A stretch of DNA of 64,000 bases, taken from an uncultured Helcococcus sp. GTDB lineage: Bacteria > Bacillota > Clostridia > Tissierellales > Peptoniphilaceae. Under the pieces are notes generated by a model, which ran no database searches, was not told where the DNA came from, and was given only the letters and a program-made list of their open reading frames with translations. Shown piece after piece: positions 9,552 to 18,193 of this stretch. The DNA lies in the NCBI GenBank assembly GCA_937926545.1, contig CALAZW010000066.1, positions 30,442 through 94,441 on the forward strand, given 5' to 3'. Every line of letters starts with the position of its first letter. Position 1 is the first letter of the stretch. The position numbers were made by a program, and so were the translations under genes.

Positions 9552-9983
9552 TTATATATCTAATTCTTCAAATTCATCCATTATTTCTTCATAGTTCATT
9601 TCTTCCCTGGATATGTATTGGTCCCAGACCTTCTGATCCCAAATTTCTATCCTGGTAGATACTCCTATGATTACAACGTCCTTACTTATTTGAGCATAGG
9701 ACCTTAAGTTTTGTGGTATTAGGATCCTTCCCTGCTTGTCCAGGGTCAATTCTCTAGCTGGAGCATAAAACATCCTTGAAAACTCTCTGGCCTTCTTGGA
9801 AGTAAGTCTTAAATTACGCATCTTGGCATCAAGATTCATCCACTCGTCTTCATCGTATATAAAAAGACATGAATCCATTCCTTTAGTAATATAAAATTTT
9901 TCTCCCAGCTCTTCTCTAAATTTCGCAGGCATGATAACCCTTCCCTTAGAGTCTGTAGAGTGATTATATTCTCCAATATACAT
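9552..9983 (-). CDS. mraZ: Transcriptional regulator MraZ
   Basis: AbrB-fold DNA-binding protein that controls the dcw cluster and its own promoter. The 143 residues contain two SpoVT-AbrB half-domains with the paired DxxGR motifs, DSKGR near residue 12 and DKQGR near residue 81. It is the first gene of the dcw operon. Four 10-base direct repeats between its promoter and start codon (9991-10030) match what is known of MraZ operators, so autorepression is likely. Confidence 0.97.
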   Translation of the reverse strand: MYIGEYNHSTDSKGRVIMPAKFREELGEKFYITKGMDSCLFIYDEDEWMNLDAKMRNLRLTSKKAREFSRMFYAPARELTLDKQGRILIPQNLRSYAQISKDVVIIGVSTRIEIWDQKVWDQYISREEMNYEEIMDEFEELDI

Positions 9984-9990
9984 AGTTTTT

Positions 9991-10030
9991 TCTCCACTTT
10001 AAACCACTTTACCCCATTTACTACCACTTA
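9991..10030 (-). promoter_or_regulatory. Putative MraZ operator: four tandem 10-base repeats
   Basis: On the minus strand four consecutive decamers read TAAGTGGTAG, TAAATGGGGT, AAAGTGGTTT and AAAGTGGAGA, in exact 10-base register. They start just after the -10 box and end 7 bases before the mraZ ATG. MraZ of other bacteria binds short direct repeats of TGGG or AAAGTG type with helical spacing, so this array is the expected operator. Confidence 0.75.
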
Positions 10031-10035
10031 GTTAT

Positions 10036-10064
10036 ATATTACATTACTTTGTATAGGTTTTCAA
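10036..10064 (-). promoter_or_regulatory. SigA promoter of the mraZ (dcw) operon
   Basis: On the minus strand: -35 TTGAAA (10059-10064), 17-base spacer, -10 TAATAT (10036-10041). The start point would fall inside the first MraZ repeat, so bound MraZ would block initiation or escape. Confidence 0.75.
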
Positions 10065-10070
10065 GATGTA

Positions 10071-10105
10071 AAAGAAAAAAACCACCCAATAAAATTGAGT
10101 GGTTT
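10071..10105 (-). terminator. Rho-independent terminator after lgt
   Basis: Stem AAACCACTCAA / TTGGGTGGTTT (10095-10105 with 10079-10089, one G-T pair) followed on the minus strand by a T-rich tract. It separates the hflX-to-lgt operon from the mraZ promoter. Confidence 0.85.
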
Positions 10106-10117
10106 ACCCGTCTTTAA

Positions 10118-10864
10118 CTATTTTTTTTCTTTTTTTGACATGATTACAAGGCCAATTATACCTATGATTATACCAAATAAACTGATTAATTGAGCCTGTC
10201 TTAGGCCACCTATCATTAGGCTGTCGGTCCTAAGTCCCTCTACTCCAAACCTTAAGATTCCATAAAGGATAAGGTATAGCATGGTGGTTTGACCATCCTT
10301 TTTCTGCTTATTTCTCAAGTAATAAAGAAGAAATATAAAAATAAGGAAATCTCCTATTGATTCATAAAGGAAGGTTGGATGAACCTTTTGTCCATCAATT
10401 ATCAAGGCCCAAGGAAGATCTGTAGGTCCACCATAGGCTTCATTGTTAATAAAGTTTCCCCATCTACCTATGGCTTGGGCCAAGGATAGAAATGGCATAA
10501 TAACATCTGATAATTTGAAAAAATCAACCTTTCTTCTCTTTACAAAGATTAGGCCTGCTATAACTCCAAATATTATTCCCCCATGAATAGCCAAGCCTCC
10601 TGTCCTAGGATTTATCATCTTGAAAAAATCGCCCCTAAACTGATCCCATTCAAAAACCACATAATATAGTCTGGCTCCTATAATGGAAAACGGTAGTAGA
10701 TAAAAGGCCAGATCATAAATTAAATCCCCGTCCATATTTCTTTTTTCCAACTCTTTTGAAGATAAGTTAACAGCTAAAATCATTCCTGTAACTATTAATA
10801 TTGCATACCAATAGACCTCTAATTCAAATAATTTAAAGGCTACTGGGCTTCCTGTATACTGCAT
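10118..10864 (-). CDS. lgt: Prolipoprotein diacylglyceryl transferase Lgt
   Basis: Membrane enzyme that attaches diacylglycerol to the lipobox cysteine of prolipoproteins. The 248 residues form about seven membrane segments. The Lgt signature GRWGNFINNEAYGGPT (around 130-145), the preceding HGGIIFG and the HPTFLYES motif are present. It overlaps the end of the upstream membrane-protein gene by 25 bases and is last in the hflX operon. Its substrates probably include the metal-binding lipoprotein at 38294. Confidence 0.97.
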   Translation of the reverse strand: MQYTGSPVAFKLFELEVYWYAILIVTGMILAVNLSSKELEKRNMDGDLIYDLAFYLLPFSIIGARLYYVVFEWDQFRGDFFKMINPRTGGLAIHGGIIFGVIAGLIFVKRRKVDFFKLSDVIMPFLSLAQAIGRWGNFINNEAYGGPTDLPWALIIDGQKVHPTFLYESIGDFLIFIFLLYYLRNKQKKDGQTTMLYLILYGILRFGVEGLRTDSLMIGGLRQAQLISLFGIIIGIIGLVIMSKKEKK

Positions 10865-11550
10865 TCAAGACACCCCTTTCTCTTGGATCTAAAATACTTT
10901 TCATTGGCAAAAATTAATCCGCAAACCAATAAAAGGCCTGCTATTGCCCTGGTAAATATTCTTCTTGCCATTAAGATAAAAAACTCTATAGGCAAGATAT
11001 TAATCATCATATCTGTTTTAGGATCCAATAACCATAGGTCATTGTCAAAAAACAGCTCATGGAATTTAATAAAGTACTCATCAAAGTTTAAGCTTAGAAA
11101 AATACCTATGCCCACATAGACCACCACTAAAAGGGCCATTAATTTTAATGATGAATACAAAAGATCATTTAAAAAATATTTATAGTTGGCCAAGACCAAT
11201 ATTAGAACTATAACTGTCAGCCCAATATTTCTAACCCTTCTGGCCAATTCAAAAAGAGAAAACACATCTTCCATATGGCTGACCTCTCTTTGGTTAAAAT
11301 GAGCTTCCAAATAACTATTCTCACCATATTTTAAATAGGATATAAGGTCCTTACTGATAAGGTCCAATTCCTCTTGACTCTTACCTATTTCTTCATTTAT
11401 CTTGTTTTCTACCTGGAAATTTCTATAGAAAGCTTCATCTGTAGAATTCATTTCCAGGGAGAACAAGAGTATAACTAATGGAATTAGTAGTGATAATAAG
11501 AGCATGGATAAAATATAGAAAAATTTATCCATGCCTTGTCTAGTTTTCAT
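10840..11550 (-). CDS. TIGR01906/DUF1461-family integral membrane protein
   Basis: Uncharacterised membrane protein with about five hydrophobic segments (N-terminal FFYILSMLLLSL, then three or four after residue 110) and an extracytoplasmic loop rich in charged residues. The pattern matches the TIGR01906/DUF1461 family; its function is unknown. The frame is open back to 11613, but that would overlap yebC by 59 bases. I prefer the ATG at 11550, just after the yebC stop, though no clear ribosome binding site decides it. It overlaps lgt at its 3' end. Confidence 0.7.
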   Translation of the reverse strand: MKTRQGMDKFFYILSMLLLSLLIPLVILLFSLEMNSTDEAFYRNFQVENKINEEIGKSQEELDLISKDLISYLKYGENSYLEAHFNQREVSHMEDVFSLFELARRVRNIGLTVIVLILVLANYKYFLNDLLYSSLKLMALLVVVYVGIGIFLSLNFDEYFIKFHELFFDNDLWLLDPKTDMMINILPIEFFILMARRIFTRAIAGLLLVCGLIFANEKYFRSKRKGCLECSIQEAQ

Positions 11551-11554
11551 TTTT

Positions 11555-12277
11555 TTATATATCCCAATTGTGGTAGACATCTTGTACATCATCATTATCT
11601 TCAAGAATATCAATCATCTTTTCCATTAGTTTTATATTTTCTTCAGATTGAATTGCTTGGTAATTGTTTGGCATGTACATAATATCAGCCTCTTCAAATT
11701 TATAGTCCTTGTCAGAAAGAGCCTTTCTTACCTTGTCAAAGTTTTCTACAGAAGTGTAAACTTCAAAAATCTCTTCTCCTGCTTGGAAATCATCCGCTCC
11801 AACTTCCAAACTATCCATCATAACTTGATCTTCGTCCAAGTCTGAACCATCTATAATTAAAACACCCTTTCTTTCAAACATAAATAAAACAGAACCTGAT
11901 GTTCCTAAGTTTCCACCATACTTGTCAAAGGCATGTCTAATATCTGCAGCAGTTCTATTTCTATTATCTGTAAGACAATGAACTATAACAGCTATCCCTT
12001 CTGGACCATATCCTTCATATGTAATTTCCTCAAAGGCAGCTCCTCCAACTTCTCCAGTTCCCTTTTTAATGGCCCTGTTTATATTATCATTGGGCATATT
12101 TGCAGCCTTAGCCTTTTCTACAGCAGCATTTAGGGCTGCATTGTATTCAATATCTCCGCCACCTTCTCTGGCAGCAACCATAAGAGCTCTACCTAGTTTT
12201 GTAAAGACCTTGGCCTTCTTAGCATCTTCCTTACCTTTTTTATTCTTTATCGTACTCCATTTATTATGTCCAGCCAT
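11555..12277 (-). CDS. yebC: YebC/PmpR-family regulatory protein
   Basis: Conserved cytoplasmic protein of 240 residues. The N-terminus AGHNKWSTIKNKKGKED is the family signature. YebC-family proteins have been described both as transcriptional regulators and as translation factors that relieve ribosome stalling. The start has AGGAGGTT upstream. It lies in the hflX-yigZ-yebC run with 2-base spacing, a context of translation-related genes. Confidence 0.94.
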   Translation of the reverse strand: MAGHNKWSTIKNKKGKEDAKKAKVFTKLGRALMVAAREGGGDIEYNAALNAAVEKAKAANMPNDNINRAIKKGTGEVGGAAFEEITYEGYGPEGIAVIVHCLTDNRNRTAADIRHAFDKYGGNLGTSGSVLFMFERKGVLIIDGSDLDEDQVMMDSLEVGADDFQAGEEIFEVYTSVENFDKVRKALSDKDYKFEEADIMYMPNNYQAIQSEENIKLMEKMIDILEDNDDVQDVYHNWDI

Positions 12278-12279
12278 AA

Positions 12280-12936
12280 CTAACCTCCTATTATCTGTCC
12301 CTTTCTTTCTGACAACAAAACTTCATCTAAAACTTCTATTATTCCTTGTCCATTTGTATTTTCCGTCATAGTTTCTATAAAATAATCCTTTTTCTCAAGA
12401 TGAATATAGAAATAAATCTTTACCTTGTCTGTATAGTCTCTATCCAGCTCAAAAAATCCTTCATTGGCTATAAGATTATCTATCTTACCCAGTAAGGTAT
12501 AGTCTATTTCCAAGGACATCTTATAGAAATTTTTCTTCCATATGATAGTCCCTGCTTCAATAGCCTCAACGGCCGCAGCCGTATAGGCCCTAATCAAGCC
12601 TGATGCTCCAAGTTTTACACCACCAAAATACCTGGTGACCACAATGGCCACATTGGTCAGGTCTTCCTTTTTTATAACTTCTAAAATCGGTATGCCAGCT
12701 GTTCCTTGCGGCTCACCATCATCACTATACCTTTGGGTGTTTCTTCTAACTCCATTGGCATAGGCATAGCAATTGTGAGTTGCCTGCCTATGTAGCTTAT
12801 TTATCTCTTCTATAAAAGCTAGAGCATCTTCCTCTGTTTCACATTGTTTAGCATAGCCTATAAATCTTGATTTTTTTATTTCTATTTCTTTTTCCGAATA
12901 GTCCAGTAACGTTTTATACTTATCCTTATCTATCAT
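12280..12936 (-). CDS. YigZ/IMPACT-family protein
   Basis: Two-domain UPF0029/IMPACT family protein of 218 residues. The signature RQATHNCYAY...SDDGEPQGTAG (around 50-85) and VTRYFGGVKLGASGLIRAY (around 100-120) are clear. The C-terminal part is the ferredoxin-like DUF1949 domain. The biochemical role in bacteria is not settled; the eukaryotic relative IMPACT modulates Gcn1/Gcn2 signalling. Its start overlaps the hflX stop by 4 bases and has GGTGGAG upstream. Confidence 0.92.
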   Translation of the reverse strand: MIDKDKYKTLLDYSEKEIEIKKSRFIGYAKQCETEEDALAFIEEINKLHRQATHNCYAYANGVRRNTQRYSDDGEPQGTAGIPILEVIKKEDLTNVAIVVTRYFGGVKLGASGLIRAYTAAAVEAIEAGTIIWKKNFYKMSLEIDYTLLGKIDNLIANEGFFELDRDYTDKVKIYFYIHLEKKDYFIETMTENTNGQGIIEVLDEVLLSERKGQIIGG

Positions 12937-14195
12937 TTCTCCACCAAAAATTCCTCATACTTATATAAATCTTCCTTGCTTATATAAGCTCTCACTTGTA
13001 TACCATCGTTCAAATATTCTTTTTCCAAGTCTTCAAAATTTTCCATGTTCTTTTCGAAATATCCTATATCGCTATACTTAATCATTATATTATAGTAATC
13101 ATAATTTGAAAATATTAGGCTTTGAATTTTTTCAGCCAATCTTATTATATCACTTTTTTTCAGTGCTGAAATTCTTATAACTTCCTTGTCCTTATCATTA
13201 AAGAAAATATCTATGCCCTTGTCCACCTTGTTAAAACAATAAAGGACCTTCTTTTGATCAATATCTAAATCCTTTAAAACGTCCATGGTGGCTTCTAATT
13301 GTAGATTGTAATCTATATTACTTGAATCTATAACTATAATAATCAAATCAGAAATTTCTATCTCTTCCAAGGTGCTCTTGAAAGACTCTATTAGCTTTGT
13401 AGGTAGATCACTTACAAAACCAACTGTATCTGAAACTATAATTTCCTTATTATTGTCTAAGACCAAACTTCTAGCACTGGTATCCAAGGTTGCAAACAAC
13501 ATATCATCTGAGTAAACAGCCTTGTCCTTCATGCCATATTCTTCCAGCAATTGATTTAAAATCGTTGATTTCCCAGCATTGGAATAACCTATTAGAGATA
13601 CTATAGGTATATTGGCATTTAACCTTTTTTTAGACTTTATCTTTCTCTTGCTTTTTTCATTTTCCAACTTGTCCTTTATGGATTTTATCTCCCCTTGGAC
13701 TGACCTTCTATCTATTTCTAATTTTTGTTCTCCTGGTCCCCTGGTTCCTATACCGGCTCCTTCTCTAGATAGGTAGTTTCTATAGCCAACCAACCTGGGC
13801 AGCCTATATTCCAATTGGGCCAACTTTACCTGGAGCTTGGCCTCCTTGGTTCTTGCCCTTTGGGCAAATATATCTAGAATAAGGCCTGTCCTATCAACTA
13901 TTTTTTTATCAACCACATCTTCCAGGTTTTTCATTTGGGAACCTGTAAGCTCATTATTAAAAATAACAGTTTCTACTTCCAAGCTTTCAGCCAGTTCTTT
14001 TATCTCTTCAGCCTTGCCCTTGCCCACATAGTAGGTAGCATTTACCCTATTGGCATTTTGAATTACCCTTGCTTCAACCTGACCTCCACTTGACCTTACT
14101 AACTCTTCCAGTTCATCCAGCTTGTCTTCGACAACCTCTTCACTATCATTTCTATTTAGATGAACTATTATTACCTTCTCTTTTATATCAGTCAT
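12933..14195 (-). CDS. hflX: Ribosome-associated GTPase HflX
   Basis: GTPase that splits or rescues stalled 70S ribosomes, especially under heat or antibiotic stress. The N-terminal HflX domain contains NATYYVGKGKAEE and the RTGLILDIFAQRA helix, then the glycine-rich GAGIGTRGPGE linker. The G domain has G1 GYSNAGKST (around 200), G3 DTVGF and G4 NKVD. The 420 residues are normal. It is first in the operon hflX-yigZ-yebC-DUF1461-lgt and has a promoter candidate at 14226-14254. Confidence 0.95.
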   Translation of the reverse strand: MTDIKEKVIIVHLNRNDSEEVVEDKLDELEELVRSSGGQVEARVIQNANRVNATYYVGKGKAEEIKELAESLEVETVIFNNELTGSQMKNLEDVVDKKIVDRTGLILDIFAQRARTKEAKLQVKLAQLEYRLPRLVGYRNYLSREGAGIGTRGPGEQKLEIDRRSVQGEIKSIKDKLENEKSKRKIKSKKRLNANIPIVSLIGYSNAGKSTILNQLLEEYGMKDKAVYSDDMLFATLDTSARSLVLDNNKEIIVSDTVGFVSDLPTKLIESFKSTLEEIEISDLIIIVIDSSNIDYNLQLEATMDVLKDLDIDQKKVLYCFNKVDKGIDIFFNDKDKEVIRISALKKSDIIRLAEKIQSLIFSNYDYYNIMIKYSDIGYFEKNMENFEDLEKEYLNDGIQVRAYISKEDLYKYEEFLVEK

Positions 14196-14225
14196 ATTAT
14201 CACCAACTTTCCTTTGACTACTACC

Positions 14226-14254
14226 ATTATAACAAAATTCATTAATATTGATAA
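14226..14254 (-). promoter_or_regulatory. Promoter candidate for the hflX operon
   Basis: On the minus strand: -35-like TTATCA (14249-14254), 17-base spacer, -10 TATAAT (14226-14231), about 30 bases before the hflX ATG. Confidence 0.5.
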
Positions 14255-14369
14255 CAATTCCATTCTATACTATAATAATTGAGTTATTATGTGAATATTA
14301 CTTAAATGGGTAACTATATAAAAGTATCTTACATAAAAGTCACATATAGTTAATATAAATTTTGTATGT

Positions 14370-14375
14370 TATAAT
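14370..14375 (+). promoter_or_regulatory. -10 box candidate for the class A PBP gene
   Basis: TATAAT on the plus strand about 37 bases before the PBP start, in the 216-base divergent gap with hflX. The -35 region at the right distance (TAGTTA) is weak, so this is only a candidate. Confidence 0.35.
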
Positions 14376-14411
14376 TATTTTAATTAAACCTATTACATTT
14401 AGGAGGAAAAA

Positions 14412-17400
14412 ATGTTAAAGAAAACTTTAAAGAGAATTCTTCAGTTTGTCGCCATAATCTTACTAGCGTTTTTCATTATAGCGACTATAGCAGTTGGTAT
14501 GCTGGGCGGATCCTTTGTCAAGATAATGGAAAAAGCCCCTGAGATTAATCCAGAATCCATGCTACTGGAGCTAAATGAAAACTCTAAGATAGTCGATATG
14601 AATGACAATCTTATAGAAGATATAGCCTCTGAAGAATACAGGGAAATCGTCAAATATGAAGATATACCTAAACACTTGGTTGATGCTTTTGTCAGCGTTG
14701 AAGACGAAAGGTTTTGGACCCACAACGGTATTGACCTAAGAGGTATTGTTAAGTCAACCCTAGATAATATTGCAGCGGGCGATATAGTTAGGGGAGCTTC
14801 TACAATTGACCAACAATTAGTTAGAAATATGTACTTAAGTTCAGATGTACAATGGGAAAGAAAGATAATGGAAATGTATTTGGCCTTGGAAGTAGACGCC
14901 AAATTATCCAAGGAAGATATAATTGAAGCCTATATGAATAGGGTTTACCTGGGCCAACATGCCTACGGGGTTGAAGCAGGAAGTCAAACCTACTTTTCTA
15001 AACCAGTTAAGGATTTAACTGTTGCTGAAGCGGCATCCTTGGCAAGTATAGTAAAGGGACCTTCAATCTATTCTCTATTTTCAACCTATGCACCCACAGA
15101 TGTACCTGAAGGAGCCAAGGTTATTGGTGAATATGCCATAGCCGGAGAAAATTTTAAGGCGGTAATAAATGACCTTCCTTTTGAAAGAAAAAATATTGTC
15201 TTGGCTAAAATGCATGAACTTGGAAAATTGTCTGATGAAGAATATGAAAAGGCAAAAAACGAAGATGTTGCGTCCAAGGTAAAACCTGGCAGTAAAAAAC
15301 AAATGGAATATTCCAGTAATATTAGTGATTTAATAAAGAAACAAACTGTCACCAAGCTAATGGAGGTTAAAAACCTAACCAGGGAACAAGCCTTAAACAT
15401 GCTTTATAATGGTGGTTTAACCATTAAAACAACCATTGACTGGGACATGCAAAAGGAACTGGAAGGTGTCTATGATAACTTCTCCAATATTTTTGCAGAC
15501 AAGAACTATTCTGGCAGTCCCCTACTCTTAAATTGGAGACTTAATGAATACGGAAACGTAATAGATGACAGTGGTAATACCATCTATTACAAGAAACAAA
15601 ATATAATCGATGAAGACTACAATGTTTATGTGCCTAATGGTTATTATAGTATTGATGAAAATAATAATCTTACCATAAACTCGCAAAGACTAAAGGCCTA
15701 TAGTGACTATATTGAAATAAGTAACTACTATAGTATAAATGAAGAAAATAACCTGGTTACCTATAGAACAGGAAATATTGTGGTAAAGGCAGATCTTCTA
15801 AAAAATAATAAGGATGGTTCCTTTACTATTAAAAGCGATTTCTTCAAAAATATTGAAGACTTCTACAGTATTGTAGATGGAGATTTGGTAATCAACAATA
15901 AATACTACAGTATTGAAAAAAATGGTACTGTTCAGCCCCAATCATCAACCGTTATAATCGACCATAACAATGGAGATATAAAGGCCTTGGTTGGAGCCAG
16001 AGGAAACAGCAAGGACGATACTATCAATAGGGCAGTTAATTTCCATAGACAACCTGGCTCTTCAATAAAACCACTTGCAGTCTATACACCAGCCCTTGAT
16101 AATAACTACACACTTGCATCTTCTCTAGATGATATTCCTTTCTATGACGGTCAAGGAAAACAATGGCCTAAGAACGTTTATGAAGGATTCAAGGGTATAT
16201 CAACCTTGAAACAAGCCCTTGTTGAGTCTAGAAATACAACTGCTGTTTCTGTCTTAAATGATTTGGGAATAGAAACTTCCATGAAGTATTTGGAACGTTT
16301 TGGACTTATAAATCCTAAAGATCCTGAAAATGATACCATAGTTACCAGCAAGGAAGATCCTAGCAGTAATGATGAAAACCTATCACTTGCCCTAGGAGGA
16401 TTGACTAGAGGTAGTACTACTCTAGATATGGCTTCTGCTTATGCAGGCCTTGCCAACAAGGGAGAAAGGATTGAATCTTTAGTTATTAAGACTATAAAAA
16501 GTAACAAGGAAGGTTTAATCTACGATGACAATAAAAACAAGACCAGGGTTGTTTCCCCTGAGGTTGCTTATTTAATGACCAAGGCTCTAGTAGCTACAGT
16601 AGATGACCAATTTACAAGTCCTGCCAAGAATCCATACGATATTCAAACAGCTGGTAAGACAGGTACTACTGACAATGCCATGGACTTTTGGTTTGCAGGC
16701 TATACGCCTTACTATACAGCAGCTTCATGGATTGGAGTTGACAATGGTAATATAAGACTAAGTGGTTATTCTGATCAGGTTGCCCGTCTTTTCGGAGCCT
16801 ATAGTAAGATAATTCACGAAGGCCTAGAGGCTAAGAACTTTGATAAACCTAAGGGAATTGTAACTAGGGAAGTATGTGCTATTTCCGGTCAAATTCCAAC
16901 TGATTTATGTAGGCTAGATCCTAGAGGATCCCAAGTAATCGTTGAAGAATTTGATGAGAAAACTGTTCCTACTAAGGAATGTGAAATGCACGTTAGCGTA
17001 ACCTTAGACAAGAGAAACTATCTACTGGCTAAACAAGGTACACCTAGTGGACTATTGGTTAATGCAGTTAGAGTACAAAGGTTAAAACCATATATTCCAT
17101 CAGCCAACAACAATATAGTTCCTGCTGATTGGAAATTTGAAGTTCCTACTATGTATTCCAACCTTCCAATTCATCTGGGACCTGAGACCATTAAAAATAG
17201 TGATGGTTCAACTACTGTAAGACAGTACCTAGCAGATGGAACCAAGATAGAAACTACTTCCTATCCAGATGGAACAATTATAACCAAGGTGACAGATCCA
17301 AACGGCAAGGTAACAACCACCGTCAAGGAGCCAGAAAATACACCTGAAGAACCAGAAGTAGATGACAATACAAATGTGGATGATCAAAACAATAATTCCG

Positions 17401-17438
17401 AAGGAAATAACTCCACAAATGAAAATAATAATCAATAA
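14412..17438 (+). CDS. Class A penicillin-binding protein (PBP1A type) with inserted repeat segment
   Basis: Bifunctional peptidoglycan synthase. One membrane anchor (about 10-32) is followed by a GT51 glycosyltransferase domain with catalytic EDERFWTH (97-104) and RGASTIDQQL. The transpeptidase domain has SSIK (S550, K553), SRN and KTGTT motifs. At 1008 residues it is longer than usual. Residues about 365-508 form an insertion between the two catalytic domains with four YYSI/FYSI-type repeats (411, 439, 484, 498). The C-terminal tail (about 930-1008) has short DG-rich repeats and then an acidic, Asn/Glu-rich disordered end. AGGAGG precedes the ATG. A two-component system follows. Confidence 0.95.
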   Translation: MLKKTLKRILQFVAIILLAFFIIATIAVGMLGGSFVKIMEKAPEINPESMLLELNENSKIVDMNDNLIEDIASEEYREIVKYEDIPKHLVDAFVSVEDERFWTHNGIDLRGIVKSTLDNIAAGDIVRGASTIDQQLVRNMYLSSDVQWERKIMEMYLALEVDAKLSKEDIIEAYMNRVYLGQHAYGVEAGSQTYFSKPVKDLTVAEAASLASIVKGPSIYSLFSTYAPTDVPEGAKVIGEYAIAGENFKAVINDLPFERKNIVLAKMHELGKLSDEEYEKAKNEDVASKVKPGSKKQMEYSSNISDLIKKQTVTKLMEVKNLTREQALNMLYNGGLTIKTTIDWDMQKELEGVYDNFSNIFADKNYSGSPLLLNWRLNEYGNVIDDSGNTIYYKKQNIIDEDYNVYVPNGYYSIDENNNLTINSQRLKAYSDYIEISNYYSINEENNLVTYRTGNIVVKADLLKNNKDGSFTIKSDFFKNIEDFYSIVDGDLVINNKYYSIEKNGTVQPQSSTVIIDHNNGDIKALVGARGNSKDDTINRAVNFHRQPGSSIKPLAVYTPALDNNYTLASSLDDIPFYDGQGKQWPKNVYEGFKGISTLKQALVESRNTTAVSVLNDLGIETSMKYLERFGLINPKDPENDTIVTSKEDPSSNDENLSLALGGLTRGSTTLDMASAYAGLANKGERIESLVIKTIKSNKEGLIYDDNKNKTRVVSPEVAYLMTKALVATVDDQFTSPAKNPYDIQTAGKTGTTDNAMDFWFAGYTPYYTAASWIGVDNGNIRLSGYSDQVARLFGAYSKIIHEGLEAKNFDKPKGIVTREVCAISGQIPTDLCRLDPRGSQVIVEEFDEKTVPTKECEMHVSVTLDKRNYLLAKQGTPSGLLVNAVRVQRLKPYIPSANNNIVPADWKFEVPTMYSNLPIHLGPETIKNSDGSTTVRQYLADGTKIETTSYPDGTIITKVTDPNGKVTTTVKEPENTPEEPEVDDNTNVDDQNNNSEGNNSTNENNNQ

Positions 17439-17440
17439 TG

Positions 17441-17466
17441 ACAATGAAGCTTCGGCTTCATTGTTT
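17441..17466 (+). terminator. Terminator after class A PBP gene
   Basis: Perfect 10-base stem ACAATGAAGC / GCTTCATTGT closed by the stable TTCG tetraloop, followed by a short T-rich stretch (TTGTTTTA). The T-run is short, so the two-component genes may be served by read-through. Confidence 0.75.
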
Positions 17467-17485
17467 TATAATAAAGGAGAAAGAT

Positions 17486-18193
17486 ATGAAGGATAAAATA
17501 CTATTGGTTGAAGATGAACTGGGCATAGCCAATATGGAAAAAAACTATCTTAAAAAGGCTAATTTTGACGTTGATATTGCTCTTGATGGAGAAAGTGCCC
17601 TTAAACTTTTTGATGAAAATGAATATGATTTGGTAATTTTAGATTTAATGTTACCCAAGGTATCAGGAGAAGAAATCTTAAAATATATAAGAGAACAATC
17701 CTCCCTACCTGTCATCCTGGTAACAGCCAAGGTTCAAGAAAAAGATATAATAAAGGGATTTAGAAATGGGGCTGATGACTACATAAAAAAACCCTTCTCC
17801 GGTCTTGAATTGGTAGAAAGGGCCAAGGCAGTCCTTAGAAGGTCCAATGAAAACAGGTTGGTTAAAACTGATATTCTTGAAACTAGAGATAAGATAATCA
17901 AAATAGACTTTGCCAATAATAGGGTTTTAAAAAATGATGAGGAGCTGGCTGTTACTAAAAATGAGCTTCTAATCTTAAAAACACTTTTTTCCAATCCTAA
18001 TAAGACCTTTACCAGAGATGAAATTATAGATTTAGCCTTTGGCATGGACTATGATGCCTATGATAGAGCCATAGATACCCACATTAAAAACATCAGACAA
18101 AAAATAGAAGAGGACCCTAAAAAACCTAAATACATAAAGACAGTTTATGGTATTGGCTACAAGGCTGGTGGCTTAAATGAAATTAAAGACTAA
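17486..18193 (+). CDS. OmpR/PhoB-family response regulator
   Basis: Two-domain DNA-binding response regulator of 235 residues. The receiver domain has the acidic pair E9/D10, the phospho-acceptor D53 in DLVILDLMLP, VTAK and the switch lysine in YIKKPF. The C-terminal winged helix contains TRDEIIDLA and the terminal KTVYGIGYK signature. The frame opens earlier, but the ATG at 17486 has AAAGGAGA directly upstream. Its target genes cannot be told from sequence; the neighbouring PBP suggests a cell-envelope role, which is inference only. Confidence 0.94.
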   Translation: MKDKILLVEDELGIANMEKNYLKKANFDVDIALDGESALKLFDENEYDLVILDLMLPKVSGEEILKYIREQSSLPVILVTAKVQEKDIIKGFRNGADDYIKKPFSGLELVERAKAVLRRSNENRLVKTDILETRDKIIKIDFANNRVLKNDEELAVTKNELLILKTLFSNPNKTFTRDEIIDLAFGMDYDAYDRAIDTHIKNIRQKIEEDPKKPKYIKTVYGIGYKAGGLNEIKD

